64,000 bases of DNA from Phreatobacter cathodiphilus (lineage in GTDB: Bacteria > Pseudomonadota > Alphaproteobacteria > Rhizobiales > Phreatobacteraceae), in assembly GCF_003008515.1 (NCBI RefSeq), contig NZ_CP027668.1:4195001-4259000 (forward strand). The letters run 5' to 3'. Under the pieces are notes generated by a model. The model worked only from the letters and a program-made list of their open reading frames with translations, was not told where the DNA came from and made no database searches. The translations under genes and the position numbers were made by a program. Positions 56,862 to 64,000 of this stretch are shown piece after piece; position 1 is the stretch's first letter, and each line of letters starts with the position of its first letter.

Positions 56862-59429
56862 TCAGAACTTCGCCGTCAGGGTGGCGCGGGCGTTGCGGCC
56901 GGGGGCCGGCAGGTTCGCGTTGGACAGCGGGTCGAGATAGTAGCGGTCGAACAGGTTGTTGATGTTGACCGTCAGCGTCATGTGCTGGTCGATCTTCCAC
57001 TCGGCGAAGAGGTCCACCACGTGGAAGGCCGGCCAGGGGATCTGCGTGCCCGCGCTGAAGTCGTTCGGGTCGAGGCCGCCGACGCCCGCGACGCTGCTGC
57101 TGACGTAGCGGTGCCGCGCACCGACGGTCAGCGCCTCGTCGTAGAAGCGGGCGCCGACCGTGGTCGTGATCGTGAAGCGCGGCGGCGCCTGGTTGATCAT
57201 GTAGTCGGTCTGGTAGGGCGCGTCGGTGCAGGGCACGCCGACCCGGCAATAGGCGTAGTTGGTGTAGTAGTTCAGCGCGAGGTCGACGAAATAGCGCCGG
57301 GCGTCGTAGCCGCCGGAGAGCTCGATGCCCTTCATCACCACCTTGTCGATGTTGACCACCTGATAGGCGTAGTTCCAGGTGGTGCCGACCCGGCCATAGG
57401 CCCGGCCGAGATAGTCGCGGTAGAAATTGTCGAAATAGGCGAGCTTCACCCGCAGCTTGTCACCCTGCTGCAGGACGTCGCTGCGCAGGACGTTCGCGCC
57501 GATTTCCCAGGTGGAGGCGCGCTCCGGCCGCAGGTTCGGATTGAACAGGAAGCCGGAGGAGTTCCAGGTCGATTCCCGGATGCTCGGCGGGCGATAGCCG
57601 TTGGCGTAGCGGGCGAAGAGCTGCAGCCCTTCCATCGGCGTCACCGTGATGCCGGCGTTCGGGCTCACCGCATCGCCGCGATAGCCGGTCGAGGCGGGAC
57701 GGAGCGTCGTGCCGGCATAGTTGCTGGTGTCGTCCACGGCGAACCGCATGTACTGGACGCCCGCATGGACCTTCACCCAGGAGAGCGGCGAGAGCTCGCC
57801 CTTGCCGAAGACGCTCCACTGGTCGCGGGTGCCGGACATGGCGATGTAGCTGCCGTTCGTGCTGGGGGACCGCGGCGCCACCGCCTCGCGCGAGTAGGTG
57901 CCGCCATAGGTCAGCGCGAGGCCGCCCAGGGGCGTGGCGAAGCGGGACGTGTTGGATCCGCTCAGGCCGACATTGACCGAGCGCGTCGGCCGCTGGATCA
58001 CCTGGATGCTGTCGGACTGCAGCGAGTTCTCGTTGATCGAGACGTAGGAGGAGTTCAGCGACAGGTCGATCAGATCGTTGCCGCTGGGCTTCCAGTTGTA
58101 GCGGGCGCTGAGCGTGTTGGTCTCGATCTCGCTCAGCGGCAACTGGCGATAGCCGCTGCGGATCGTGTTGGGCATGATCTCGCCGAACTCGTTGGTGTGG
58201 CGGATGTAGCTGACGCGGAGCTGGTGGCCGTCACCGAACCTTGCCGTGCCCTTGAGCAGCAGGGTGAGGGCGTTCTCGGACGTGTTCAGCACCTCCTGCC
58301 CGGGCCCCGCGGGAGACAGCGCCACCGCCCCCGAGGTGGTGTTGTAGGTCCTGGGGCCGTGTGAGCCGGCGAAATAGTTGCCGGACTGGCGCCGTGCGAT
58401 GGCGCCGACCAGCTCGAAATTCTCGACCTGGTAGGCCGCGGCGAGGCTGGCGGAGCGCGTGCCGCCGATGCCGCCGCCCTCGGTGCGGCCCACCGTCTGG
58501 CCCGGCAGCACCCGGCTGGTGGAGGAGAGCAGGCCGGCGAGCGGGTCGAGGGCGTTGGTGCCGAGGCTGCCCTTCAACTGCACGCCGTAGCTGCGTCCCG
58601 GCCGCAGGATGTCGCTGGCGTTCAGCGTCTCCATGTAGACCGAGCCGCCGATGGCGGTCGGGCCGGCGGTGCCGCCCCCCGGTCCCTTGTTGATCGCCAC
58701 GCCGGACAGCAGGTCCGGGTCGACATAGACGCGGTTGTCGACGCCGTAATAGCCGCGATAGGTCGAGGTCGACTGCTCGGCGCCGTCGATGGCGGTGGCG
58801 ACGCGGTTCATCCCCTGCATGCCGCGGATGTTGACGTCCATGGCCGCGCCGTTGCGGTTGCTGCCGGCGATCACGCCCGGGGTCGAATCGAAGATGTCGC
58901 CGGTCGACGTGCCGCGGAAGCGCTGGATCGTCTCGCCGCTGATATAGGCGCTGGATCCGGGTGTGCGGTAGGGCTCGTCGACGGCGGCCGCGCGGGCCCC
59001 GGACACGTCGATCGTGTCGAGGGCGATGGCGCCCTCGGGCGCCGCGCCGGCGGTGGCGGCGGCGGAGCCGGCCGCCTGGACGGTGACGGTGTTCGCCCCC
59101 GCGAAGCGATGGGCGAGCCCGCTGCCCTGCAGCAGGCGGGAGAGGGCGGCGCTCGCCGTCATCGACCCCGAGACGCCGGCCGAGCGCTTGCCCGCCACGA
59201 CGGCGGGCACATAGGTCACCTGCAGCCCGGACTGGCGGCCGAAGCTCGCCAGGGCCGAGGACAGCGACCCGGCCGGGATCTCGAAGGCGATCTGCCGCGC
59301 CTGCTGTGCCGCGACGGGGCGGACCGCGCCCGGCGCGACGAGGCCGATCGCCGTCGTCGTCATCATCACGAGCGCGAGCGCTCCCCTGCTTCGTCTTCCT
59401 CCGAGAACCAATGCGTTGCGCAGCCTCAT
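56862..59429 (-). CDS. TonB-dependent haem/haemoprotein receptor with signalling domain, HasR-like
   Basis: This 855-residue protein has a signal peptide, a secretin/TonB short N-terminal (STN) domain (about residues 45-120, [20 protein letters not shown]), a TonB box/plug, and a 22-strand barrel ending ARATLTAKF. The plug has [20 protein letters not shown] and the [20 protein letters not shown] run typical of HasR and haemoglobin receptors. The STN domain implies that ligand binding signals to the adjacent FecR/FecI-type pair. The haem assignment is from plug similarity; the ligand was not otherwise testable. Confidence 0.87.
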   Translation of the reverse strand: MRLRNALVLGGRRSRGALALVMMTTTAIGLVAPGAVRPVAAQQARQIAFEIPAGSLSSALASFGRQSGLQVTYVPAVVAGKRSAGVSGSMTASAALSRLLQGSGLAHRFAGANTVTVQAAGSAAATAGAAPEGAIALDTIDVSGARAAAVDEPYRTPGSSAYISGETIQRFRGTSTGDIFDSTPGVIAGSNRNGAAMDVNIRGMQGMNRVATAIDGAEQSTSTYRGYYGVDNRVYVDPDLLSGVAINKGPGGGTAGPTAIGGSVYMETLNASDILRPGRSYGVQLKGSLGTNALDPLAGLLSSTSRVLPGQTVGRTEGGGIGGTRSASLAAAYQVENFELVGAIARRQSGNYFAGSHGPRTYNTTSGAVALSPAGPGQEVLNTSENALTLLLKGTARFGDGHQLRVSYIRHTNEFGEIMPNTIRSGYRQLPLSEIETNTLSARYNWKPSGNDLIDLSLNSSYVSINENSLQSDSIQVIQRPTRSVNVGLSGSNTSRFATPLGGLALTYGGTYSREAVAPRSPSTNGSYIAMSGTRDQWSVFGKGELSPLSWVKVHAGVQYMRFAVDDTSNYAGTTLRPASTGYRGDAVSPNAGITVTPMEGLQLFARYANGYRPPSIRESTWNSSGFLFNPNLRPERASTWEIGANVLRSDVLQQGDKLRVKLAYFDNFYRDYLGRAYGRVGTTWNYAYQVVNIDKVVMKGIELSGGYDARRYFVDLALNYYTNYAYCRVGVPCTDAPYQTDYMINQAPPRFTITTTVGARFYDEALTVGARHRYVSSSVAGVGGLDPNDFSAGTQIPWPAFHVVDLFAEWKIDQHMTLTVNINNLFDRYYLDPLSNANLPAPGRNARATLTAKF

Positions 59430-59543
59430 GGCCGACCACTCCAGACAGATTGTGGGATGTGGCGATCGATTGGCTGCGGCTAGCGATCCCCGAGGGGTGA
59501 GACGGGCGGCACCACGGAATTTTCCCCCCGCCGCGAAAAAAAA

Positions 59544-60488
59544 TCAGATGGTCGAGACCACGGTCAGCCAGGGCGGCAGGTGCCGGATGCGGGCCTCGAA
59601 GGGATGGAGCACGGCCTCGAGGGCGAGGAGCGGGCTGTTGAGGTCGAAGACGCCGCTGATGCGCCGCGCGCCGAGCCCCGGCGCCGCCACGATGATGCGG
59701 CCGGAATGCCACCGGCGGATCTGCGCCACCACCGCGGCCACCGTCTCGTCCTCGGCGACGAGCTGGCCCTGGCGCCAGGCGGCGAACTGGCCGGGCAGGA
59801 GCCGGCCCCGCTCCAGCCGGCCCGTCGCCTCGTCGAGGCGCAGCCACTCGCCGGGCCCCACCCGCACGCCGGCACCGGGCGGCGTGGTGACGGACAGGCT
59901 CCCCCGTTCGGCGCCGAGCGACAGGATGCCGGACTCCCGCGAGAGGCTGAAGGCGGCGTCGCTCGCCCTCACCGCGAGGCCGCCGACCGTGGCCTCGAAG
60001 GAGCGCCCGCCGCCGGGCGCCATATGGATACAGGCGGCTCCCTCCAGGAGATCGACCCGGCCGCCCGCCGCGAGCCGAATGGCGCTGGCCGGGCCGAGGA
60101 TGACGCCGGTCCCGTCGGCGAGCTGGAACCGGGCGACTTCGGCCGTGGCGGTGACGCGGTCGGCCGTGAGGCGCAGCCAGGCCTCCGGCCCGTGCACCGC
60201 GGCTCCGACGGCGATCGCCAGGCCTGCCATGCCACCGAGAACCACCCGCCGCGACGGCATCGCGCCGCCGACGTTCTGGTCGCTCAGCACCTGGCCGGCC
60301 ATGCCGTGCAGCTCCGCCGCCTCCCGCCACGCCGCGTCGTGCTGGGGGCTACGGGCCCGCCAGTGGCGGATCAGCTCCAGCGTCACCGGATTGGCCGGGG
60401 CGTTCTGCAGACGGATGACGATGTCGAGCGCCTCCTCGAACAGGCCGTCGTCAGGCGGTGGATCTGCCGTCATCGGCTTCTGGCCCAT
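59544..60488 (-). CDS. FecR/HasS-type anti-sigma factor
   Basis: This 314-residue protein has an N-terminal cytoplasmic FecR_N domain (ALDIVIRLQNAPANPVTLEL, with HWRARSPQHDAAWREAAEL), a transmembrane segment (VVLGGMAGLAIAVGAAVHG), a FecR beta domain (VARFQLADGTGVILGPASAI) and a C-terminal DUF4974/STN-like part. It transmits the signal from the receptor to the sigma factor. It lies between the sigma and receptor genes, the canonical order. Confidence 0.92.
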   Translation of the reverse strand: MGQKPMTADPPPDDGLFEEALDIVIRLQNAPANPVTLELIRHWRARSPQHDAAWREAAELHGMAGQVLSDQNVGGAMPSRRVVLGGMAGLAIAVGAAVHGPEAWLRLTADRVTATAEVARFQLADGTGVILGPASAIRLAAGGRVDLLEGAACIHMAPGGGRSFEATVGGLAVRASDAAFSLSRESGILSLGAERGSLSVTTPPGAGVRVGPGEWLRLDEATGRLERGRLLPGQFAAWRQGQLVAEDETVAAVVAQIRRWHSGRIIVAAPGLGARRISGVFDLNSPLLALEAVLHPFEARIRHLPPWLTVVSTI

Positions 60489-60553
60489 GTGCGAGGCGTA
60501 TCGGGGGTCATGGACTGGGACGAACGGGAGGCCGGCATTTTCACCGGCCGCCG

Positions 60554-61054
60554 TCAGACCTGGCTCTCGTTCAGGCGGCGGCGCAGGTGCCGGTAGGCGT
60601 CGCGGATGAGCACCCAGGTGCGTGTCGTGGACAGCCCGACCTCGCGGCCGACCTCCGCGATGGTCATCTCCGCCAGGCGGTGCAGCTCGAAGGCGCGGCG
60701 CGTCTTCTCCGGCAGTTCGGCGATCGCCGCCTCGACGATGGCGAGGCGCTGGCGGTCATAGACGACCGTCTCGGGCGTCGGTGCCGGATCGGCGACGGCC
60801 TGCATGTGCTCGTCGCAGCCGGTGATGAAGGGGACGGTCCTCTCCCGCCGCAGCAGGTCGACCGAGAGGTTGCGCGCGATCATGTGGAGATAGGCGCGGG
60901 GGTTGGCGTAGTCCTCGCCCGCATCGATGGCCATCACCCGCACGAAGGTGTCCTGGGTCAGGTCCGCGGCGGCGTCATGGCTGTGCCCCCGCCGTCGGAG
61001 GTAGCGGTGGATCTCCCGCGCGTGCCGCATGAAGAGCTGTCTGACGTCGAGCAT
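60554..61054 (-). CDS. FecI/HasI-type ECF sigma factor
   Basis: This 166-residue sigma has region 2 (DAAADLTQDTFVRVMAI, followed by NPRAYLHMIARNLSVDLLRR) and region 4 (LAEMTIAEVGREVGLSTTRTWVLIRDAYRHL) of the iron-starvation FecI group. It is expected to transcribe the receptor operon when the receptor is occupied. It is encoded 30 bases downstream of the IalB-family gene and upstream of fecR. Confidence 0.93.
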   Translation of the reverse strand: MLDVRQLFMRHAREIHRYLRRRGHSHDAAADLTQDTFVRVMAIDAGEDYANPRAYLHMIARNLSVDLLRRERTVPFITGCDEHMQAVADPAPTPETVVYDRQRLAIVEAAIAELPEKTRRAFELHRLAEMTIAEVGREVGLSTTRTWVLIRDAYRHLRRRLNESQV

Positions 61055-61083
61055 CGCCTTGACCCCCCTCGCCCCCCGCCCGT

Positions 61084-61695
61084 TCAGTCGCCGAGCTGGG
61101 CGGCCCGCGCCAGGGCGGCGGAAAATCCGTTCAGGGTGACGTTGAACGTCACCGCCTCGCCGGACGACAGGCTGAGCGCGGCGACGGTCAGCTTGGTCGC
61201 CGAGGTCATGGCGTCGGTGGCGACCTTCGGGAAGGAGACGGGCAGCAGGCAGCCCGCGGGCACGCAGGTGGAGAAGCGCACGCCCTGGCCGAGATCCTTG
61301 TCGTCGAGCTTCAGGATGGCGCCGTTCTCCAGCTTCAGCCCGAAGGGCATGAGGATGGTGCCGTCGCTGCGACCCTCGCGGGGGGCCCTCAGTTCGATGG
61401 CGAAGACGCGCTGGCCCGATCGGGTGTCACCCTGCGACTGCGCCAGCAGGCAGAGCTTGCGCCCCTCCGCCGCCCGGCAGTCGACCGTCCAGTCGCCGAA
61501 GGTTTCGACGACGCTGCTGGCCCCGTTGGGAAAGAGCGGCGCCGGGGCCGGCGCCACGCTCGTGCCGGGGGGCAGGGGCGTGGCCGGGCGCGTCAGAGGG
61601 GCCGGCTGTTGGGCGGGCGCGAGCGAGGCCGGCGACACGGCGGCGGCCACGAGAAGGAACAGAGCCGAGCGGGGAGAGAGGCCAACGCGCCACAT
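61084..61695 (-). CDS. Invasion-associated locus B (IalB) family exported protein
   Basis: This 203-residue protein has a signal peptide (ALFLLVAAAVSPASLAPAQQ) and an IalB domain: VVETFGDWTVDCRAAEGRKLCLLAQSQ, LMPFGLKLENGAILKLDDK, and a Cys pair in STCVPAGCLLPV. It is periplasmic and common in Rhizobiales. As first gene behind the Irr-type element it is probably the leading gene of the iron operon. Its role in iron uptake is not established; the position suggests envelope adaptation or a binding partner. Confidence 0.85.
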   Translation of the reverse strand: MWRVGLSPRSALFLLVAAAVSPASLAPAQQPAPLTRPATPLPPGTSVAPAPAPLFPNGASSVVETFGDWTVDCRAAEGRKLCLLAQSQGDTRSGQRVFAIELRAPREGRSDGTILMPFGLKLENGAILKLDDKDLGQGVRFSTCVPAGCLLPVSFPKVATDAMTSATKLTVAALSLSSGEAVTFNVTLNGFSAALARAAQLGD

Positions 61696-61780
61696 GGGGG
61701 ATCCTGTCAGGCTGACGTGCGGCCACGCGGACCGCACACCGTTCCATAGGACGGCGCGGTTTCTCCTGCAATTATAATGT

Positions 61781-61797
61781 TTTAGACCGAATCTAAA
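61781..61797 (-). promoter_or_regulatory. Irr-type iron control element overlapping a TATAAT promoter
   Basis: TTTAGA (61781-61786) and TCTAAA (61792-61797) form a perfect palindrome with a five-base centre, matching the Rhizobiales ICE consensus TTTAGAA-N3-TTCTAAA at 15 of 17 positions. A palindromic ATTATAAT at 61771-61778 supplies a minus-strand -10, so the element covers the -35 zone of the IalB-to-tonB operon. Confidence 0.75.
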
Positions 61798-61838
61798 GAG
61801 CGTGCGGCCCGGCGCTTGCGCGTCTCGCCCCGCGGCGG

Positions 61839-61863
61839 GGAACGCTTGCGCCGCCCGTTCGTT
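61839..61863 (+). promoter_or_regulatory. EcfG-type promoter for the acidic 73-aa gene
   Basis: GGAAC at 61839-61843, 16 bases, CGTT at 61860-61863. It is divergent from and about 40 bp away from the iron control element. Confidence 0.7.
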
Positions 61864-61967
61864 TCTCCAACAGGCCAGGGTCGCGAGGCGGCCCGGCAGA
61901 GACCGGGCGTCGCCCGCCGGTCGAGGTGGCGGCCCGCCGGTCCACGACAACCCATGGAGGCGCGACC

Positions 61968-62189
61968 ATGCCCACCGATCTGCCCGATACCCATCCCGAC
62001 GACAGGCCGGGTCCCAAGACCCCGGCGGTGGACGGCGGTCCCGTCCGTCTCCCCAACCGGCATGTCCAGATCGACCACGACGTCATCCTGCCCGAGCCGC
62101 GTCCCTCGGAGGAGCCGGACGCGATCCTTCCCGGAGACCGGGAGGGCGACGGGCGCGGGCCGCCCATTCCGATGCCCGTCCTCCCGTAA
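61968..62189 (+). CDS. Small acidic Pro/Asp-rich hypothetical protein (73 aa)
   Basis: The protein is hydrophilic, rich in Pro and Asp (MPTDLPDTHPDDRPGP, then DHDVILPEPRPSEEPDAILP), with no membrane segment; it is probably disordered. GGAGG lies nine bases before the ATG. An exact EcfG promoter lies about 105 bases upstream and a 13-bp terminator follows, making it a stand-alone stress-type unit. No family is recognised. Confidence 0.68.
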   Translation: MPTDLPDTHPDDRPGPKTPAVDGGPVRLPNRHVQIDHDVILPEPRPSEEPDAILPGDREGDGRGPPIPMPVLP

Positions 62190-62205
62190 TCGCCTGGCAG
62201 GCGGA

Positions 62206-62238
62206 AAGGGGCCGCGACACCGTCGCGGCCCCTTCTTC
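62206..62238. terminator. 13-bp hairpin terminator between convergent genes
   Basis: AAGGGGCCGCGAC (62206-62218) pairs with GTCGCGGCCCCTT (62222-62234) around ACC, with T-rich sequence after it on the plus strand and A-rich sequence on the other side. Confidence 0.85.
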
Positions 62239-62244
62239 ATGGGC

Positions 62245-62736
62245 TCAGCCCATCTTCACCTTGGCATTCTCGCCGAGGTCGGGGCGCCCGCCGGTCGCCG
62301 CGGCGGCGGCCATCTTGATCATCGATACGACCCGGCCGGGACCCTTCCAGATTTCCGCCTCCCGGGGCGTCACCCGAACCAGCCGAATGGAAGGATCCTC
62401 CGGGCTGTCCCACCAGGCCTTTGCGGCCATGGAAAACAGTTCGCGGATCTTGGCGCGGTCGTTGGAGATCGCCGCGAGCCCCGAGACCGACGCGTAGCGC
62501 TCGCTCTTCGGATCGGAGAAGGCGAGGCAGACGTGGTGCTCCTTCTCCACCTCGTCATCCTTCCTCCCCTCGACGTCGGTGAGGAAATAGATCGCGCCCT
62601 CCTCGGCCTTGACGTGGGCCGCCATCGGACGGGCGCGCATGCCGGAACCCTCCTCGCGCGCGGTGACGAGCATCCCGATCCGGACCGTTTCGATCAGGTC
62701 GTAGACGTCCTGGGGGGTGGCGTGGGATTCTGACAT
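62245..62736 (-). CDS. Pyridoxamine 5'-phosphate oxidase-fold general stress protein (GSP26-like)
   Basis: This 163-residue split-barrel flavin-binding-type protein has DLIETVRIGMLVTAREEGSG, MRARPMAAHVKAEEGAIYFL, HVCLAFSDPKSERYASVSG, and the C-terminal RVTPREAEIWKGPG. It resembles the general stress protein 26 family, which binds FMN or FAD rather than acting as PdxH. GGAGG precedes the ATG. A weak EcfG-like site lies 35-55 bases upstream. It is divergent from the HWE kinase gene. Confidence 0.85.
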   Translation of the reverse strand: MSESHATPQDVYDLIETVRIGMLVTAREEGSGMRARPMAAHVKAEEGAIYFLTDVEGRKDDEVEKEHHVCLAFSDPKSERYASVSGLAAISNDRAKIRELFSMAAKAWWDSPEDPSIRLVRVTPREAEIWKGPGRVVSMIKMAAAAATGGRPDLGENAKVKMG

Positions 62737-62768
62737 CGGCAAGTCCTCCTGCGTTGAACGGTAAGGGG

Positions 62769-62794
62769 GACGCACCGGACGGCCAGAAGGTTCC
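62769..62794 (-). promoter_or_regulatory. Weak EcfG-like promoter (GGAAC-N17-CGTC)
   Basis: Minus-strand GGAAC (62794-62790) with 17 bases and CGTC (62772-62769), one mismatch in the -10. It is placed correctly for the PPOX-fold gene. Confidence 0.35.
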
Positions 62795-62841
62795 CGTCTG
62801 CCCGCCCGCGCCCGGCTTCCGCTTTTTTCTGACGGGGCAAT

Positions 62842-62866
62842 GGAACCGCCCCGCGGGCGAGGCGTT
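62842..62866 (+). promoter_or_regulatory. EcfG-type promoter for the terminal HWE kinase
   Basis: GGAAC at 62842-62846, 16 bases, CGTT at 62863-62866. The start near 62873 excludes the in-frame ATG at 62840 as the translation start and supports 62903. Confidence 0.75.
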
Positions 62867-62902
62867 ACCCGAGGTCCACCCGCGTGTGCGCCAAGGAACT
62901 TC

Positions 62903-63946
62903 ATGCTGGGAACCATCTCGCCGGCCGCCGACGAGGAAGACATCGCCGAACGACTCCGGCGCCGCGAGGCCGAGTTGGCGCGGGTCCAGCGGATCGGCCA
63001 GGTCGGCGGGCTCGAGGTCGACCTGACGGGCGGCATGTTCCGCAATCGGCGCTCGCCCGAATACCTCAGGCTGCACGGACTGCCCCCGACCCACACGCAC
63101 GAGACCCACGAGGCCTGGGTGGCCCGTATCCACCCCGAGGATCGTCAGAGGGTGGTGGACCATTTCCGTCGGACGGTGGAAGGCACCGATACCGACTATA
63201 CCGCCGAGTACCGCATCATCCGCCCGAGCGACGGCGTTACCCGCTGGATTCTCGCCAAGGCGGAGATCGAACGGGGGCCGGACGGCTCGCCCCTTCGCCT
63301 CGTCGGGGCCCATATCGACGTCACGGCGCGCCGGGTCGCGGAGGAGGAGAAGGAGCTGCTGGCCCGCGAACTCGCCCATCGCATCAAGAACGTCTTCGCC
63401 GTGGTCCAGGGCCTCATCATGCTCTCGGCCCGCAGCCAGCCGCAGCATCTCGGCTTCGCCCGTGACGTCGCCGACCGGGTGACGGCTCTCGCCCAGGCGA
63501 CGCAATATGTCGCCCCCGGCGGCATCCCTCGCACGGAAAAGGTAGATCTCCTCGCTTTCCTCCGCTCCCTCCTCGCCGCCTACCGCAACGGGGCCGGCGA
63601 CGCGGTGGCCTGCGAGGGCGACAGCGTGCAGATCGGACCCCGCGCCGCGACGACCATCGCTCTCGTGGTCCATGAACTCGCCACCAACGCCGTGAAATAC
63701 GGGGCCCTCTCCCATCCCGACGGACGCCTCACGGTGACGCTGATGCGCGGCCTCGACGGCTACGTCCTGTCGTGGCATGAGGCGTCAGGACGGCTGCTGA
63801 CGAGCGGGCCCGGCCATGCCGGCTTCGGCACCGACCTCATCCAGAAGGTGCTCGCGGCGCAGTTCCAGACCAGCCTCGAACTGACCTGGCTGCCCACCGG
63901 CCTCGATGCCCGCCTCGCCATCATGAACGAGCACCTCGCCCGCTAA
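62903..63946 (+). CDS. Soluble PAS-HWE sensor histidine kinase
   Basis: This 347-residue cytoplasmic kinase has a PAS_3/PAC domain (about residues 30-150, with SPEYLRLHGLPPTHTHETHE and YTAEYRIIRPSDGVTRWILA) and an HWE core. The H-box is LARELAHRIKNVFAVVQGL, the N-box VHELATNAVKYGALS, and the WHE motif is in VLSWHEASG. AAGGAA precedes the ATG. With no membrane segment it probably senses an internal signal. An exact EcfG promoter suggests feedback within the general stress response. Confidence 0.9.
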   Translation: MLGTISPAADEEDIAERLRRREAELARVQRIGQVGGLEVDLTGGMFRNRRSPEYLRLHGLPPTHTHETHEAWVARIHPEDRQRVVDHFRRTVEGTDTDYTAEYRIIRPSDGVTRWILAKAEIERGPDGSPLRLVGAHIDVTARRVAEEEKELLARELAHRIKNVFAVVQGLIMLSARSQPQHLGFARDVADRVTALAQATQYVAPGGIPRTEKVDLLAFLRSLLAAYRNGAGDAVACEGDSVQIGPRAATTIALVVHELATNAVKYGALSHPDGRLTVTLMRGLDGYVLSWHEASGRLLTSGPGHAGFGTDLIQKVLAAQFQTSLELTWLPTGLDARLAIMNEHLAR

Positions 63947-63962
63947 TCTCCGTTGGGGAAGG

Positions 63963-63984
63963 CCGGGCCGCCGAAGCGGCCCGG
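63963..63984 (+). terminator. Hairpin after the terminal kinase gene
   Basis: CCGGGCCGC (63963-63971) pairs with GCGGCCCGG (63976-63984) around CGAA; only a few bases of window remain beyond it. Confidence 0.55.
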
Positions 63985-64000
63985 GCTCCGTCAGGCGGCC

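Noticed and set aside
1-64000. CRISPR arrays, insertion sequences and prophage
   Set aside because: No regularly spaced direct repeats of CRISPR type, no transposase or phage structural genes were seen. The only tandem repeats are coding (50368-50565 and the DUF4167 tail).

Overview
The window reads as chromosome of a GC-rich alphaproteobacterium of the order Hyphomicrobiales (Rhizobiales). The order is supported by a complete PhyR-NepR-EcfG general stress response (GSR) locus, many HWE/HisKA_2 sensor kinases, a DUF4167 gene, an IalB-family gene, an Irr-type iron control element, and dapF-mtaB gene order. A Phreatobacter-like genome is only a guess; no rRNA or marker gene is present to settle it. 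There is one tRNA (Thr, anticodon CGT), no CRISPR array and no recognisable insertion sequence.

Layout. 1-11.5 kb: housekeeping and metabolic genes (ybbA fragment diverging from a tesA-like esterase, aldo/keto reductase, DUF4167 protein, leuB, L,D-transpeptidase, alpha/beta hydrolase, VOC dioxygenase, dapF-mtaB). 11.5-31.4 kb: a GSR block. It holds phyR diverging from nepR-ecfG-kinase, several HWE/HisKA_2 kinases, a response regulator, and small membrane or envelope genes (DUF1328, YqjD/YqjE-like pair, two PRC-barrel proteins, extensin-like protein, two transglutaminase-like proteins, an SbmA/YddA-like ABC protein, AI-2E-family permease). Nearly every transcription unit in this block is preceded by the EcfG promoter motif GGAAC-N16/17-CGTT. 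Three more such sites (two exact, one weak) sit at 61.8-62.9 kb. One drives what looks like an undescribed 70-nt small RNA at 26734-26804 with C/U-rich loops and a perfect terminator.

32-39.6 kb: a catabolic cluster with a hydantoin/Asp-Glu racemase-like protein, two PuuE-type deacetylase/allantoinase proteins, a PotABCD-type ABC importer and a six-bladed propeller protein, probably for uptake and ring opening of a cyclic ureide or amide. 39.7-47.8 kb: tRNA-Thr followed by an SDR, an RpiR-type regulator and a branched-chain-type ABC importer, ending exactly against a 5'-truncated dppC-like permease. This looks like a gene-replacement junction. 48-54.3 kb: an OmpR/EnvZ-type two-component system, a secreted protein with 22-residue Cys repeats, an EF-hand protein, and a DevBCA-type exporter whose fusion-protein gene is broken by an in-frame amber codon.

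54.4-61.7 kb: a haem/iron acquisition operon on the minus strand (IalB, FecI-like sigma, FecR-like anti-sigma, HasR-like TonB receptor, ExbB, ExbD, TonB) under a single Irr-type element. 61.8-64 kb: further GSR-type genes (small acidic protein, PPOX-fold stress protein, HWE kinase).

How it works together (inference from known families): HWE/HisKA_2 kinases phosphorylate PhyR, which binds NepR and frees EcfG. EcfG then transcribes its own operon and the envelope-protection genes around it. Promoter calls are by eye, and starts were chosen from ribosome binding sites where visible.
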